Source: Synechococcus sp. CBW1004 (GTDB taxonomy: Bacteria; Cyanobacteriota; Cyanobacteriia; PCC-6307; Cyanobiaceae). From it: DNA of 64,000 nucleotides. Location of the stretch: the NCBI RefSeq assembly GCF_015840715.1, contig NZ_CP060397.1:2500686-2564685 (forward strand), in the 5' to 3' direction. Shown piece by piece: positions 10,565 to 20,652 of the stretch. Position 1 is the stretch's first letter; each line of letters begins with the position of its first letter. Below the pieces are notes generated by a model. That model had not been told where the DNA came from, did not search any database, and saw only the letters and a program-made list of their open reading frames with translations. A program made the position numbers and the translations under genes.

Positions 10565-11686
10565 TCAGTCGCGGATGGGGGGCGAGACCGCTAGCAGCGG
10601 AGCCACCGCCTCCAGGAAGCGATCGGCGACCCGATCCCAGCCATAGCGCCCGGCATGCAGGCGGCCGGCGTCACGAAGGCGGGCCCGCAGCGCTGGATCC
10701 TGGAGCAGCCGTAACAACGCCTCCGCCAGGGCGGCGGGATCGCGGGGAGGCACCAGCAGGCCGACCTCCCCATCGGGCACCACCTCAGGGATCGCCGCGG
10801 CGGTGGTGCTCACCACCGGCAGACCGCTGGCCATCGCCTCGAGAAACACGATTCCGAATCCCTCCTGCTCCGACGGCAGGCAGAACACGGACGCGCGGCC
10901 ATACCAGGCACGCACGTCGGCGTCATCCGGCAGAGCGCCGAGCAACCGGACACTCCGGTCGAGACCAAGGGTCCGCACGCGTTGCGACAGGGTGGTGTGC
11001 TCGGGACCATCGCCGATCACCACCAACCGGGCACGGGGCTCGCAGGCGCTCACCGTGGCGAAGGCGTCGATCAGATCAACGATGCGCTTGCGCGGATACT
11101 GACGGGCCACACAGAGCACGGTGAACGGCTCACGGCGGGCATCGAGGTCCGCCAGAGCGGCCGGATCTGTCGAGGACTGCCACAGCTCCAGATCAATGCC
11201 CTCGGGCACCAGCGCCAGCCGCTGGACGGGCACGCCGTAGTGGTGGCGGATGCGGTCGATGCAGTAACGGCTGGTGGACAGCACCAACGGAGCCCGCCGG
11301 GCATTGCGCCGCTCCAGCAGGGCCAGACCCGCCAGCATCCGCCGCGGCCAGCCACGCTCACAACGGGATTCCTCCGCGAGAACCCCCTTGATGCTGCAGG
11401 CGTAGGGAGCTGGCGATGAACCGGCCAGACGCACGCCATCGATGTCGAAGCCGACGATCAGGTCGTAGGAATCGGCCTCACCACCGCGACCGAAGCGGGC
11501 CGGCAGGGTGAGGTTGAACCAGAGGCGACGCAGCAGCAGCGAACGGGGCCAGAGGCCCCGCGGCACCAGCCGCTCGACCGTGTGGCCACGGCGGATCAGA
11601 GCCGCAGCCAGGCCGCCGATGGCCACGGCAGTGCCGCTGCCGCAGGCGGAATCCTGCAGCCAGGAATCGAGGAAGGCGATGCGCAA
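10565..11686 (-). CDS. GT4-family glycosyltransferase (GT-B fold)
   Basis: Predicted retaining glycosyltransferase of family 4, likely moving a sugar from a nucleotide donor in polysaccharide or glycoconjugate synthesis; substrate unknown. The 373-residue protein has an N-terminal acceptor domain (MRIAFLDSW...GSGTAVAIGGLA), a linker with VPEGIDLELW, and the C-terminal donor-binding motif EGFGIVFLEAMASGLPVV. The frame begins with TTG (11686), only 8 nt after the purF stop on the same strand, so it is probably co-transcribed with purF. It converges on the gyrase-A-like gene. In the picocyanobacterial gene order I recall, purF and that gene are neighbours, so this looks like a lineage-specific insertion. 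Confidence 0.88.
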   Translation of the reverse strand: MRIAFLDSWLQDSACGSGTAVAIGGLAAALIRRGHTVERLVPRGLWPRSLLLRRLWFNLTLPARFGRGGEADSYDLIVGFDIDGVRLAGSSPAPYACSIKGVLAEESRCERGWPRRMLAGLALLERRNARRAPLVLSTSRYCIDRIRHHYGVPVQRLALVPEGIDLELWQSSTDPAALADLDARREPFTVLCVARQYPRKRIVDLIDAFATVSACEPRARLVVIGDGPEHTTLSQRVRTLGLDRSVRLLGALPDDADVRAWYGRASVFCLPSEQEGFGIVFLEAMASGLPVVSTTAAAIPEVVPDGEVGLLVPPRDPAALAEALLRLLQDPALRARLRDAGRLHAGRYGWDRVADRFLEAVAPLLAVSPPIRD

Positions 11687-11694
11687 CGACCCGC

Positions 11695-13278
<1,584 letters not shown>

Positions 13279-13312
13279 CAGCAGTGGGCGAGGGAGGGAG
13301 AGGGGATACCCG

Positions 13313-15697
13313 TCAGCAGCTGGGCGGCAGGTCCACGCCCATCCGGCTGGGAATGGCCTGCTCGTAGCGCTCCCGCATCACCGAAAGGGGCAGCTGCAAC
13401 AGCGGCGTGCCCGCCTGGCTGATCGAAAGCTCCGGGTCGGCGCTGACGACGCCGAGACAGCGGGCCGGCACCGCTCCGGGGGTGTCCGCCTCGGCCCGGT
13501 CAAGGGCCTCCTGCCAGGCGATCGTCTGCTCAGGGGCCACGCTCACCAGGATGCGGGCGCCGCCCTCGGCGAAGAGCAGGCGATCCGGGCGCGCCGATCC
13601 GGCGGGAATCTCGAGATGGGCACCCAGGCCGGCGGCCAGGCAGGCTTCGGCCGCGGCCACCGCCAGGCCACCGTCGCTGAGGTCGTGGGCGGAACGCACC
13701 AGACCGGCTGCGATCGCCCGACGCAGGAACGCCTGCACGCCGCACTCGAGGTCGAGGTCGATCGCAGGCGGCCGGCCGGTCACCGAGCCATGGATGACCT
13801 GGAGATAGCTGCTGCCGGCGAGGCTGACGCGCCCATCGGCATGGTCGGCTCCTGCCTCCAGAGGCACCCCCAGCAGCCAGATGGCATCGCCTGCCTCCCG
13901 CCAGGCCTGACCGGTGACGTGATCCAGGTCGTGCACCAGTCCCACCATGCCCACCACCGGGGTGGGGTGAATCGGCTGCATCGTGCCGTCCGGCAGGCGG
14001 GTCTCGTTGTAAAGGGAGACGTTGCCACCGGTGACGGGGGTGGAGAGGGCGGTGCAGGCGGTCGACAGACCGCGGCAGGCCAGCGCCAGCTGCCAGTAGC
14101 CGGTGTCGGTATCGGGGGAGGGGAAGTTGAGGTTGTCGGTGACAGCGAGGGGTTCCGCACCGACGCAGCTGAGGTTGCGGGCGGCCTCGGCCACCGCCGC
14201 CATGCCGCCGCGCTCGGGGTCGAGGGCCACCCAGCGATTGGGGCAATCCACCACCGCCGCCACACCACGCCGCGAGGCTGCCAGGGAGCCGTCGCCCTGC
14301 TGGGGCCGCAGGCGCACCACCGACGCATCGGCGCCCCCCGGGGGCACGACGGTGTTGGCCTGCACCTGATGGTCGTACTGGCGATACACCCAGCGCTTGG
14401 AGGCGATGGTGGGGTCATCAAGCAGCCGCAGCAGCACGTCACCCCAGGACAGGGTGCCCTCGGCCAGAGCGATCCCTGCGGCGGAGGCGGGCGGCAGATG
14501 GGCCTCGTTCCAGCGCCAGTGCTCCTGGATGGCGGCCGGAGGCTCGGCCAGGAGCTCGTGATGATTGATCGGCGTGTCGTCGGCGAGAGCGCTGGCGGGC
14601 ACCTCGGCCGCCACCTCGCCGTGCTGCAGGACGCGCACCACGTTGTCCTCCAGCACCCGGCCCACCACGGCGGCCTGCAGGCCCCAGCGGGTGAAGCGGG
14701 CCATCAGATCCTGCTCGCGGCCGGGCTTGACCACGAAGAGCATCCGTTCCTGCGACTCGCTCAGCAGAAACTCATAGGCACTCATGCCGCTCTCACGGGC
14801 AGGCACCTTGTCGAGGTCGAGCTCGATGCCCAGCCCGCCCTTGGCGGCCATCTCCGAGCAGCTGCAGGTGAGGCCGGCGGCGCCCATGTCCTGGGCAGCC
14901 ACCACATCACCGCTCTGGAAGGCCTCCAGGCAGGCCTCGATCAGCCCCTTCTCCAGAAACGGATCACCCACCTGCACGGCGGGGCGGTCGTCGAGCGAGG
15001 CCTCGCTCAGCTCGGCGGACGCGAAGCTGGCGCCGCCCATGCCGTCACGGCCGGTGGTGCTGCCGACATACACCACCGGATAGCCGACACCGCGGGCACC
15101 GGCGCAGACGATCTCCTCGGTCTCCATCAGGCCAAGAGCCATGGCGTTGACGAGGGGATTGCCGGAGTAGCTGGCATCGAAGGCCACCTCCCCACCCACG
15201 GTCGGCACGCCGACGCAGTTGCCGTAGTGGGCGATGCCGGCCACCACGCCCTCCATCAGGCCGACGTTGCGGGGATCCTCCAGAGGGCCGAAGCGCAGAG
15301 CGTTGAGCAGGGCGATCGGGCGCGCCCCCATCGTGAAGATGTCGCGCAGGATTCCACCCACACCCGTCGCGGCCCCCTGGAACGGCTCAACTGCAGAGGG
15401 GTGGTTGTGGCTCTCGATCTTGAAGGCCAGCCGCTGGCCCTCGCCCAGATCCACCACCCCGGCGTTCTCGCCCGGGCCCACCAGAATGCGCGGCCCGCTG
15501 GTGGGGAACTGGGAGAGCAAGGGCCGGGAGTTGCGGTAGCAGCAGTGCTCCGACCACATCACCCCGAACATGCCCAGCTCGGCCCGGTTGGGTGCCCGGC
15601 CGAGGCGGCGGCAGATCTCGTCGTAGTCGGCCTGGGAGAGCCCCTCCTTCTTCAGGGCCTCAGCCACCGGGAACGGGGAAGAGAAGGAGGAGACCAC
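13313..15697 (-). CDS. purL: Phosphoribosylformylglycinamidine synthase subunit PurL
   Basis: ATP-dependent FGAM synthase large subunit of de novo purine synthesis, working with PurQ and PurS. At 794 residues it matches the small multi-subunit form, not the ~1300-residue fused form. Visible signatures include the N-terminal [19 protein letters not shown], the ATP/substrate loop [39 protein letters not shown], and the C-terminal half with [12 protein letters not shown] and [12 protein letters not shown] start at 15697. It lies between the PRC-barrel gene and purF on the same strand, probably one transcription unit running away from dnaN. Confidence 0.97.
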   Translation of the reverse strand: MVSSFSSPFPVAEALKKEGLSQADYDEICRRLGRAPNRAELGMFGVMWSEHCCYRNSRPLLSQFPTSGPRILVGPGENAGVVDLGEGQRLAFKIESHNHPSAVEPFQGAATGVGGILRDIFTMGARPIALLNALRFGPLEDPRNVGLMEGVVAGIAHYGNCVGVPTVGGEVAFDASYSGNPLVNAMALGLMETEEIVCAGARGVGYPVVYVGSTTGRDGMGGASFASAELSEASLDDRPAVQVGDPFLEKGLIEACLEAFQSGDVVAAQDMGAAGLTCSCSEMAAKGGLGIELDLDKVPARESGMSAYEFLLSESQERMLFVVKPGREQDLMARFTRWGLQAAVVGRVLEDNVVRVLQHGEVAAEVPASALADDTPINHHELLAEPPAAIQEHWRWNEAHLPPASAAGIALAEGTLSWGDVLLRLLDDPTIASKRWVYRQYDHQVQANTVVPPGGADASVVRLRPQQGDGSLAASRRGVAAVVDCPNRWVALDPERGGMAAVAEAARNLSCVGAEPLAVTDNLNFPSPDTDTGYWQLALACRGLSTACTALSTPVTGGNVSLYNETRLPDGTMQPIHPTPVVGMVGLVHDLDHVTGQAWREAGDAIWLLGVPLEAGADHADGRVSLAGSSYLQVIHGSVTGRPPAIDLDLECGVQAFLRRAIAAGLVRSAHDLSDGGLAVAAAEACLAAGLGAHLEIPAGSARPDRLLFAEGGARILVSVAPEQTIAWQEALDRAEADTPGAVPARCLGVVSADPELSISQAGTPLLQLPLSVMRERYEQAIPSRMGVDLPPSC

Positions 15698-15725
15698 CGG
15701 TCACTGGCGTTGCACCGATCCAGTA

Positions 15726-16754
15726 TCAGACCCAGGGGTCGTCGCTCTCCGCGTCGGTCGCCCCGGGACGACCGCGCCGGAAACCGGGGGAGTCCGGGTC
15801 GGAATCGTCCCACCGGCGCGTTCGGGACGGCTCCGGGGAGTCCTCGATCCACACCTCCCGCTGTCGGCTCGCGACCTCCCGTGTGGACTCGCGACCGATT
15901 CGTCTCCCGGGGCGCGCCACCGAGCCCGCTTCGAGTTCCTCGTCTGGTTCCTCGGCATCCTCATCGAGCCAGGGTTCCCAGGGACCGGACTCCGGCTCCG
16001 GTTCCGCCCGCGATGGGGGCGCCGGCTCACGCCCACCCGGAGAAGACCAGGAGTCCTCAGGCCAGACCTCCTCATCCAGGGGGGCATCAGGGCGGGCGCG
16101 GCGCTGCTCATCCCAGGGGGGCTCCTCCAGCCATCCCTCCAGGCGCTCCTCGAACCGGCCGCTGGCCTGCTGCCACTGCTCCAGCAGACGGGACGCCTCC
16201 CCGTCCCACTGATCGCGCCAGCGCCGCGAACGGCGCAGCAGCGTCTCGCGCAGACTGGCGTGAGCCAGAGGCAGATCGGCAAGGCCATGCAGGGCCGTGG
16301 CCACCTCACCAGGCCGCTGATCGACGATGCGATCGGGACTGAGCCGCCAGCGGCTGCCCCCCGGCAGACGGGGATCGCTGCGGGCGACCAGATAGTGACG
16401 GATGCGACCGCTGCCGAGCTCCACGGCGGCATCGGCCAGTTGACCGAGGGGCTCGCCGCTGCCGGACAGGAGAACGGCTCCCAGAAGGGTGGGGAGCCGC
16501 TCCACCGTGGCGACATCGGTTTCAGCGGGTTCGCCCTGGACCAGCACCTCCGTGTCCGTCAGGCCGCGCAGCTGATCGAGGCGCCAGACGCAGCGCCGCG
16601 AGGAGAGGGCGGAGGGTCGGCTGGCCCAGCCGAGCAGACGGTGCACCGGCGGATGCATCCAGCCCAGCTGACCTGCCCCATGCTCCACGCCCTGATCGCA
16701 GCGCACCCGTCGGGAGAGGAGATCGCTCAGCAGCAGCTGCTCGGGAAGCGGCAC
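15726..16754 (-). CDS. PRC-barrel domain protein with acidic tail
   Basis: Conserved protein between dnaN and purL; precise role unknown. The 342-residue sequence contains two stretches resembling PRC-barrels, strand-rich domains often involved in RNA or membrane-complex binding: one near residues 5-75 (LLSDLLSRRVRC...) and a clearer one at about 85-150 (LLGAVLLSGSGEPLGQLADA, then RIRHYLVARSDPRLPGG). The C-terminal ~160 residues are low-complexity and rich in Asp, Glu, Pro and Arg with no recognisable domain. The start is GTG at 16754, 13 nt after dnaN, so it is probably co-transcribed with dnaN. The same position is occupied by a homologue in Synechococcus and Prochlorococcus. Confidence 0.8.
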   Translation of the reverse strand: MPLPEQLLLSDLLSRRVRCDQGVEHGAGQLGWMHPPVHRLLGWASRPSALSSRRCVWRLDQLRGLTDTEVLVQGEPAETDVATVERLPTLLGAVLLSGSGEPLGQLADAAVELGSGRIRHYLVARSDPRLPGGSRWRLSPDRIVDQRPGEVATALHGLADLPLAHASLRETLLRRSRRWRDQWDGEASRLLEQWQQASGRFEERLEGWLEEPPWDEQRRARPDAPLDEEVWPEDSWSSPGGREPAPPSRAEPEPESGPWEPWLDEDAEEPDEELEAGSVARPGRRIGRESTREVASRQREVWIEDSPEPSRTRRWDDSDPDSPGFRRGRPGATDAESDDPWV

Positions 16755-16767
16755 GGAAGGGCGGAAC

Positions 16768-17961
16768 TCAGGCGCGGATCTGCACCGGCATCACCAGATA
16801 GGTGAAGGCATCGTCATCATCGACGGGCACCAGCACCGCCGGCGTGGTGGGGGCATTGCACTGCAGCACCACCTGATCGGCGCCCATCGCCTTGAGGCCT
16901 TCGAGCAGGTAGCGCACGTTGAAGGCGATCTCGATCGCCTCGCCACTGAGGGTCGCGGCCAGCGATTCGGAACCTCGCCCCAGATCCTGGGCGTCGGCAC
17001 GGATCACGACGCGGTCCTGGTCGGGCTCAGCGCTGATCTTGACGACGTTGTTGTGCGGATCAGCCAGCACCGCCACCCGCTCCAGGGCGGCGATGAAGGC
17101 GCGGCGATCGATCACGATGCGGCGCTGGAAGCTCTCCGGGATCAGCTGGGCGTAGTTGGGATAGGTCCCCTCGAGGCTGCGGCTGGTGAGCACCTGATCG
17201 GCGCGCAGCATCACCACCTGCCCCCTCTCGCAGAAGAGGCTGAGGGGCTCGCCACTGGGACGGGCGGCGAGGAGGCGCTCCAGCTCCCGGAGCGAACGGG
17301 CGGGAACGGTGACGGCGAAGGCATCACCATCCTCAGCACCGAGCAGAGGCTCTGGCTCGATGGCGGCGTCATCACCGGCCTGGGCCACGGCACCCTGGAG
17401 ATGGGGAAGCCGGAGCACGGCGAGGCGATGTCCATCGGTGGCGGCGCACTCCAGTCCCGACGCATCGAGCTTGAGATGCACGCCGGTGAGCAGCTGCTTG
17501 GCTTCATCGCCGCTGCTGGCAAACAGGGTGCCGCGCAGCCCCTTGACGAGAGCGTCGGCATCGAGGCGGATCGGCGTGCCGGTCTGCACCAGGGGCAGGT
17601 CCGGGAAATCCTCGGCGGGAAGACCTCGGATCTGATACGACCCCGACAGGGAGGTGAGCTCAACCTGTTCGCCGTTCTCCTCGGCGTGGAGGGTCACCGG
17701 GCTGTCCGCGGACAGGCGGCTGACGATGTCGGCGAACAGCCGGGCAGGGAGGGTGATGGCACCGCTCTCTTCAACCGACGCCTGAAGGCTGGTCTGGATC
17801 CCGAGGCTGAGATCAAAGCCGGTGAGGCTCAGCCGACCCGTCGCCGCATCGGCGGTCAGCAGCACATTGGCCAGAACCGGGTGGGTCGGGCGGGCGTTCA
17901 CGGCCCGGCTCACCAGTTGGAGGCTGGCACTGAGTTCGGCCTGGGAGCAGACCAGCTTCAT
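16768..17961 (-). CDS. dnaN: DNA polymerase III beta subunit (sliding clamp)
   Basis: Ring-shaped processivity clamp that tethers the replicative polymerase and binds partners through its hydrophobic pocket. The 397-residue protein begins MKLVCSQAELSASLQLVSRAV, shows the three clamp domains in order, and ends with the family's terminal strand TYLVMPVQIRA. Somewhat longer than the ~366-residue E. coli clamp because of an insertion near residues 195-210 (AVAQAGDDAAIEPEP...). ATG start at 17961, next to a non-coding region with DnaA-box-like sequences. dnaN is the conventional first gene of picocyanobacterial chromosomes. Confidence 0.97.
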   Translation of the reverse strand: MKLVCSQAELSASLQLVSRAVNARPTHPVLANVLLTADAATGRLSLTGFDLSLGIQTSLQASVEESGAITLPARLFADIVSRLSADSPVTLHAEENGEQVELTSLSGSYQIRGLPAEDFPDLPLVQTGTPIRLDADALVKGLRGTLFASSGDEAKQLLTGVHLKLDASGLECAATDGHRLAVLRLPHLQGAVAQAGDDAAIEPEPLLGAEDGDAFAVTVPARSLRELERLLAARPSGEPLSLFCERGQVVMLRADQVLTSRSLEGTYPNYAQLIPESFQRRIVIDRRAFIAALERVAVLADPHNNVVKISAEPDQDRVVIRADAQDLGRGSESLAATLSGEAIEIAFNVRYLLEGLKAMGADQVVLQCNAPTTPAVLVPVDDDDAFTYLVMPVQIRA

Positions 17962-18759
17962 GGCGGAGAGCGACAGGGCGAAGGGGAGCCGGTGAAGACG
18001 GACGGGCCCGGCTGGGGGGGCACCCCGGACCGCGATCAGGGGGTCACCGTTTCACAGCCCCGATCAAAGCGCAACGGGCGACCATCCGACGACCTCCCGG
18101 CTCCCCGACTCTTCTGCTGATCCAAGGTTCAAGTCAGAAAAAAGATCCTCAACCGTCGTAGAAGGCTGCGGGGAAAACGGCAAGAACCGTTCTGAACGCC
18201 TGCAGCACAGGGTTTCTTGCTTCAACAGGGCTGTGGAAAAGAGAGAGGACTCGAGAAAGTCGGGACGTTTTCCACTGTTTCCACTTTCGGTGGAAAACAG
18301 GGTGATCCCGGGTGATCGTTGTCATCCCCTTTTTCCCCGCAGTCCTCCGCCCTGTTTTCGACCCCTCCTCCCCAGACGCTTTGCCGATTGGTCGACGGCT
18401 TCGGGGGGCGCCCTGATGGATTCTCAGGCGCGCCGATGCTCCGATCGGCAGCCGGTGCAGCGATCAGCGTGGGCAGCTCCTGCAGGCCTGCGCGCGCTGA
18501 AGGCTGGGCAGTTCCGGGGCGTGTCGTCTCGCCGCCTTGCAGGGCGGTCTTCCAGTGGCAGGACGCAGTTGCGTCGCACGCGCCCGATCATGCGGACGTC
18601 GCCCAGCTGCTGCGACGCCGCGATCGGCCTGCCGGCGATCCGCTTCGGGATGGGGTCCGGGTGTGGAGAGATTGACGTCGCGCACGGCCGCCGGCCGTGG
18701 TCCTCAGGTTCGGCCCGGCCGCTGTGCGGGCACTGCCCTCAGGGGTCGCCGCCCGTGGC
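17962..18759. other. Non-coding region between dnaN and thrC
   Basis: About 800 bp with no credible gene. The half nearest dnaN (about 18120-18350) is clearly less GC-rich than its surroundings and has A- and T-runs plus the DnaA-box cluster annotated separately. The half nearest thrC (18400-18759) is GC-rich; open frames there on both strands look like chance frames with no recognisable protein. The dnaN promoter should lie in the left part, but no obvious -10 element is visible on the minus strand. Confidence 0.7.
18169..18339. other. Putative chromosomal replication origin (oriC): DnaA-box cluster
   Basis: Six 9-mers resembling the cyanobacterial DnaA box TTTTCCACA lie within 171 bp: 18232-18240 (reverse strand, 9/9), 18268-18276 (8/9), 18289-18297 (reverse, 8/9), 18277-18285 (7/9), 18169-18177 (reverse, 7/9) and 18331-18339 (7/9). 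The central four sit in 66 bp. The cluster lies upstream of dnaN in a low-GC, non-coding stretch, with an A/T-rich run just outside (18135-18145). DnaA boxes next to dnaN are a common arrangement in cyanobacteria. The boundary of the functional origin cannot be judged from sequence alone. Confidence 0.75.
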
Positions 18760-19863
18760 TCAGAAGCCCATCACCCGGGCCACGACTTCAGTGTCGGGAG
18801 CCAGGCCAGTATGGAAGCGGGAGTCGTTGTTCTCGATCGCCGTGGTCGGATCCTTCAGGCCGTTGCCGGTGAGCACGCAGACCACCGTGGCGCCGGCGGG
18901 AACCTCCTCCCGACGCTTGATCAGACCGGCCACAGAGGCGGCACTGGCGGGCTCGCAGAACACTCCCTCACCGGATCCCAGGAGTTTGTAGGCCTCGATG
19001 ATCTCCGCATCGGTCACAGCCATGAAGTCGCCGTTGCTCTCGGCTCTGGCCCTGAGGGCGTTCTCCTTGTTCACCGGGTTGCCGATGCGGATCGCGGTGG
19101 CGATGGTGTCCGGCTGTTCCACCGTGTGGCCCAGCACCAGAGGAGCGGCTCCGGCGGCCTGAAAGCCCATCATGCGCGGCAGCCTGCGGCTGTGGCCGGC
19201 GGCCTTGTACTCGTTGAAGCCCATCCAGTAGGCGCTGATGTTGCCGGCGTTGCCCACGGGGATGCACAGCCAGTCGGGAGCTTCGCCCAGGGCATCCACC
19301 ACCTCGAAGGCGGCGGTCTTCTGCCCCTGCAGGCGGTAGGGGTTGAGCGAGTTGACCAGGGTGACCGGATAGCGATCGGCCACGTCGCGCACGATCGCCA
19401 GGGCCCGGTCGAAGTTGCCCTGCACGGCCAGGACCTCCGCTCCATAGAGCAGGGCCTGGGCCAGCTTCCCCTGAGCCACGTAGCCGTCGGGGATCAGCAC
19501 GAAGGCGCGCATGCCACCGCGGCGGGCATAGGCGGCCGCCGCCGCGGAGGTGTTGCCGGTGCTGGCGCAGATCACGGCCTCCGAACCCGCCTCGCGGGCT
19601 TTGGAGATGGCCATCGTCATTCCCCGGTCCTTGAAGGATCCGGTGGGGTTGAGGCCGTCGTACTTGAGGAAGACCTTCACGCCCCGGCCGATCCGCTCGG
19701 CGATCACCGGTGCCGGAATCAGTGGAGTCGCGCCCTCCCGCAGGGTGATCACCGGTGTGGCCGCCGTCACCGGAAGCCAGTCGCGATAGGCCTCGATCAG
19801 CCCCGGCCAGTCCTGCATCGTGGGCCTGTGGCCCAGGCGCTGCAGAGCTCGAAGCAGGGGCAC
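18760..19863 (-). CDS. thrC: Threonine synthase
   Basis: PLP-dependent enzyme converting O-phosphohomoserine to threonine, the last step of the pathway fed by aspartate semialdehyde dehydrogenase (asd, 32651-33769). The 367-residue protein has the PLP-lysine motif [11 protein letters not shown], the phosphate-binding [14 protein letters not shown], and the C-terminal [12 protein letters not shown]. This length fits the shorter bacterial class of threonine synthase. GTG at 19863 gives the frame used; ATG at 19818 ([11 protein letters not shown]) is a good alternative because family similarity begins there. It lies on the far side of the putative origin from dnaN. Confidence 0.96.
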   Translation of the reverse strand: MPLLRALQRLGHRPTMQDWPGLIEAYRDWLPVTAATPVITLREGATPLIPAPVIAERIGRGVKVFLKYDGLNPTGSFKDRGMTMAISKAREAGSEAVICASTGNTSAAAAAYARRGGMRAFVLIPDGYVAQGKLAQALLYGAEVLAVQGNFDRALAIVRDVADRYPVTLVNSLNPYRLQGQKTAAFEVVDALGEAPDWLCIPVGNAGNISAYWMGFNEYKAAGHSRRLPRMMGFQAAGAAPLVLGHTVEQPDTIATAIRIGNPVNKENALRARAESNGDFMAVTDAEIIEAYKLLGSGEGVFCEPASAASVAGLIKRREEVPAGATVVCVLTGNGLKDPTTAIENNDSRFHTGLAPDTEVVARVMGF

Positions 19864-19923
19864 GGCGGGCGGAGGGGTGAGACGGGGCCGAATCTACGTC
19901 TCGGCTTCGCCCCGTCCCGGCGT

Positions 19924-20625
19924 TCAGGGCTTCATGGTGGCTGCAGCGGCGGGCGGTGCCGTGCTTCCGGCAGCCCTCGTGGCGGCCCCACCACCGCCTC
20001 CTTCGCCGCGCAGCCCATCCAGGGGCGACTCGGCGAAGAAACGCACCAGATCGCTGATCGAGCTGGCCTTGCCCATCAGCCCCATCAGGGCCGGCAGGCT
20101 CACCGCCATCTCCTGACTGGGATAGGCCTGCAGGAAGGACAGGGCGGACAGCCCCTTGCTGTTGTCGGCGATCCCCAGGATCACCGCCGAACGCAGCGCC
20201 GGCAGGCCCACGGATGAGGCGTTGAGCGGGAACACGATCTGGGCGAGACGCTGCAGCAGAACCTCGCCGATGCGGGTGTTGAGCAGCCTGCTCACCAGTA
20301 CCACCGGCAGGTTGACCGATTCGTTCAGCAGCTTCGCCACCGTCTCGGGATCCTGGCGGGCCAGCCGCAGCACGTCCTCAAGCAGGCCGCGGGCCTGGCC
20401 TGTTTCAGCCAGATGCACCAGGTCGGCCACCGGGATCGAGCGGCGGAAGGCACCACTCACGAACACGACGTTCTGGGCGGCCTGAGCGGCTGGGGACGCC
20501 ACGCAGAGGGTGAGGCCAAGGGCGGACCCCAGCAGGCGTGCACGCAGACCCTGGGAACCGCGGATGCCGGTCGAAGGGCGGGAGGAGACGGCGTCGCCGG
20601 CGGGGCCGCCCAGGGAGGTACGCAC
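19924..20625 (-). CDS. DUF1400 domain protein, exported
   Basis: Small predicted exported protein with a DUF1400 domain, which in cyanobacteria often precedes an alpha/beta hydrolase domain; here it stands alone. An N-terminal signal peptide is likely, with hydrophobic LLGSALGLTLCVASP and a possible AQA cleavage site at about residue 49. The domain covers residues 50-205 (starting NVVFVSGAFRRSIPVADLVH). The C-terminal tail is Gly/Ala/Pro-rich. GTG start at 20625. There is no hydrolase catalytic domain after it, so any enzymatic activity would need a partner. It lies 27 nt after the AarF-like kinase gene on the same strand. Confidence 0.8.
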   Translation of the reverse strand: MRTSLGGPAGDAVSSRPSTGIRGSQGLRARLLGSALGLTLCVASPAAQAAQNVVFVSGAFRRSIPVADLVHLAETGQARGLLEDVLRLARQDPETVAKLLNESVNLPVVLVSRLLNTRIGEVLLQRLAQIVFPLNASSVGLPALRSAVILGIADNSKGLSALSFLQAYPSQEMAVSLPALMGLMGKASSISDLVRFFAESPLDGLRGEGGGGGAATRAAGSTAPPAAAATMKP

Positions 20626-20652
20626 AGGCAGAACCCTGAAGAGATCTTGAAT

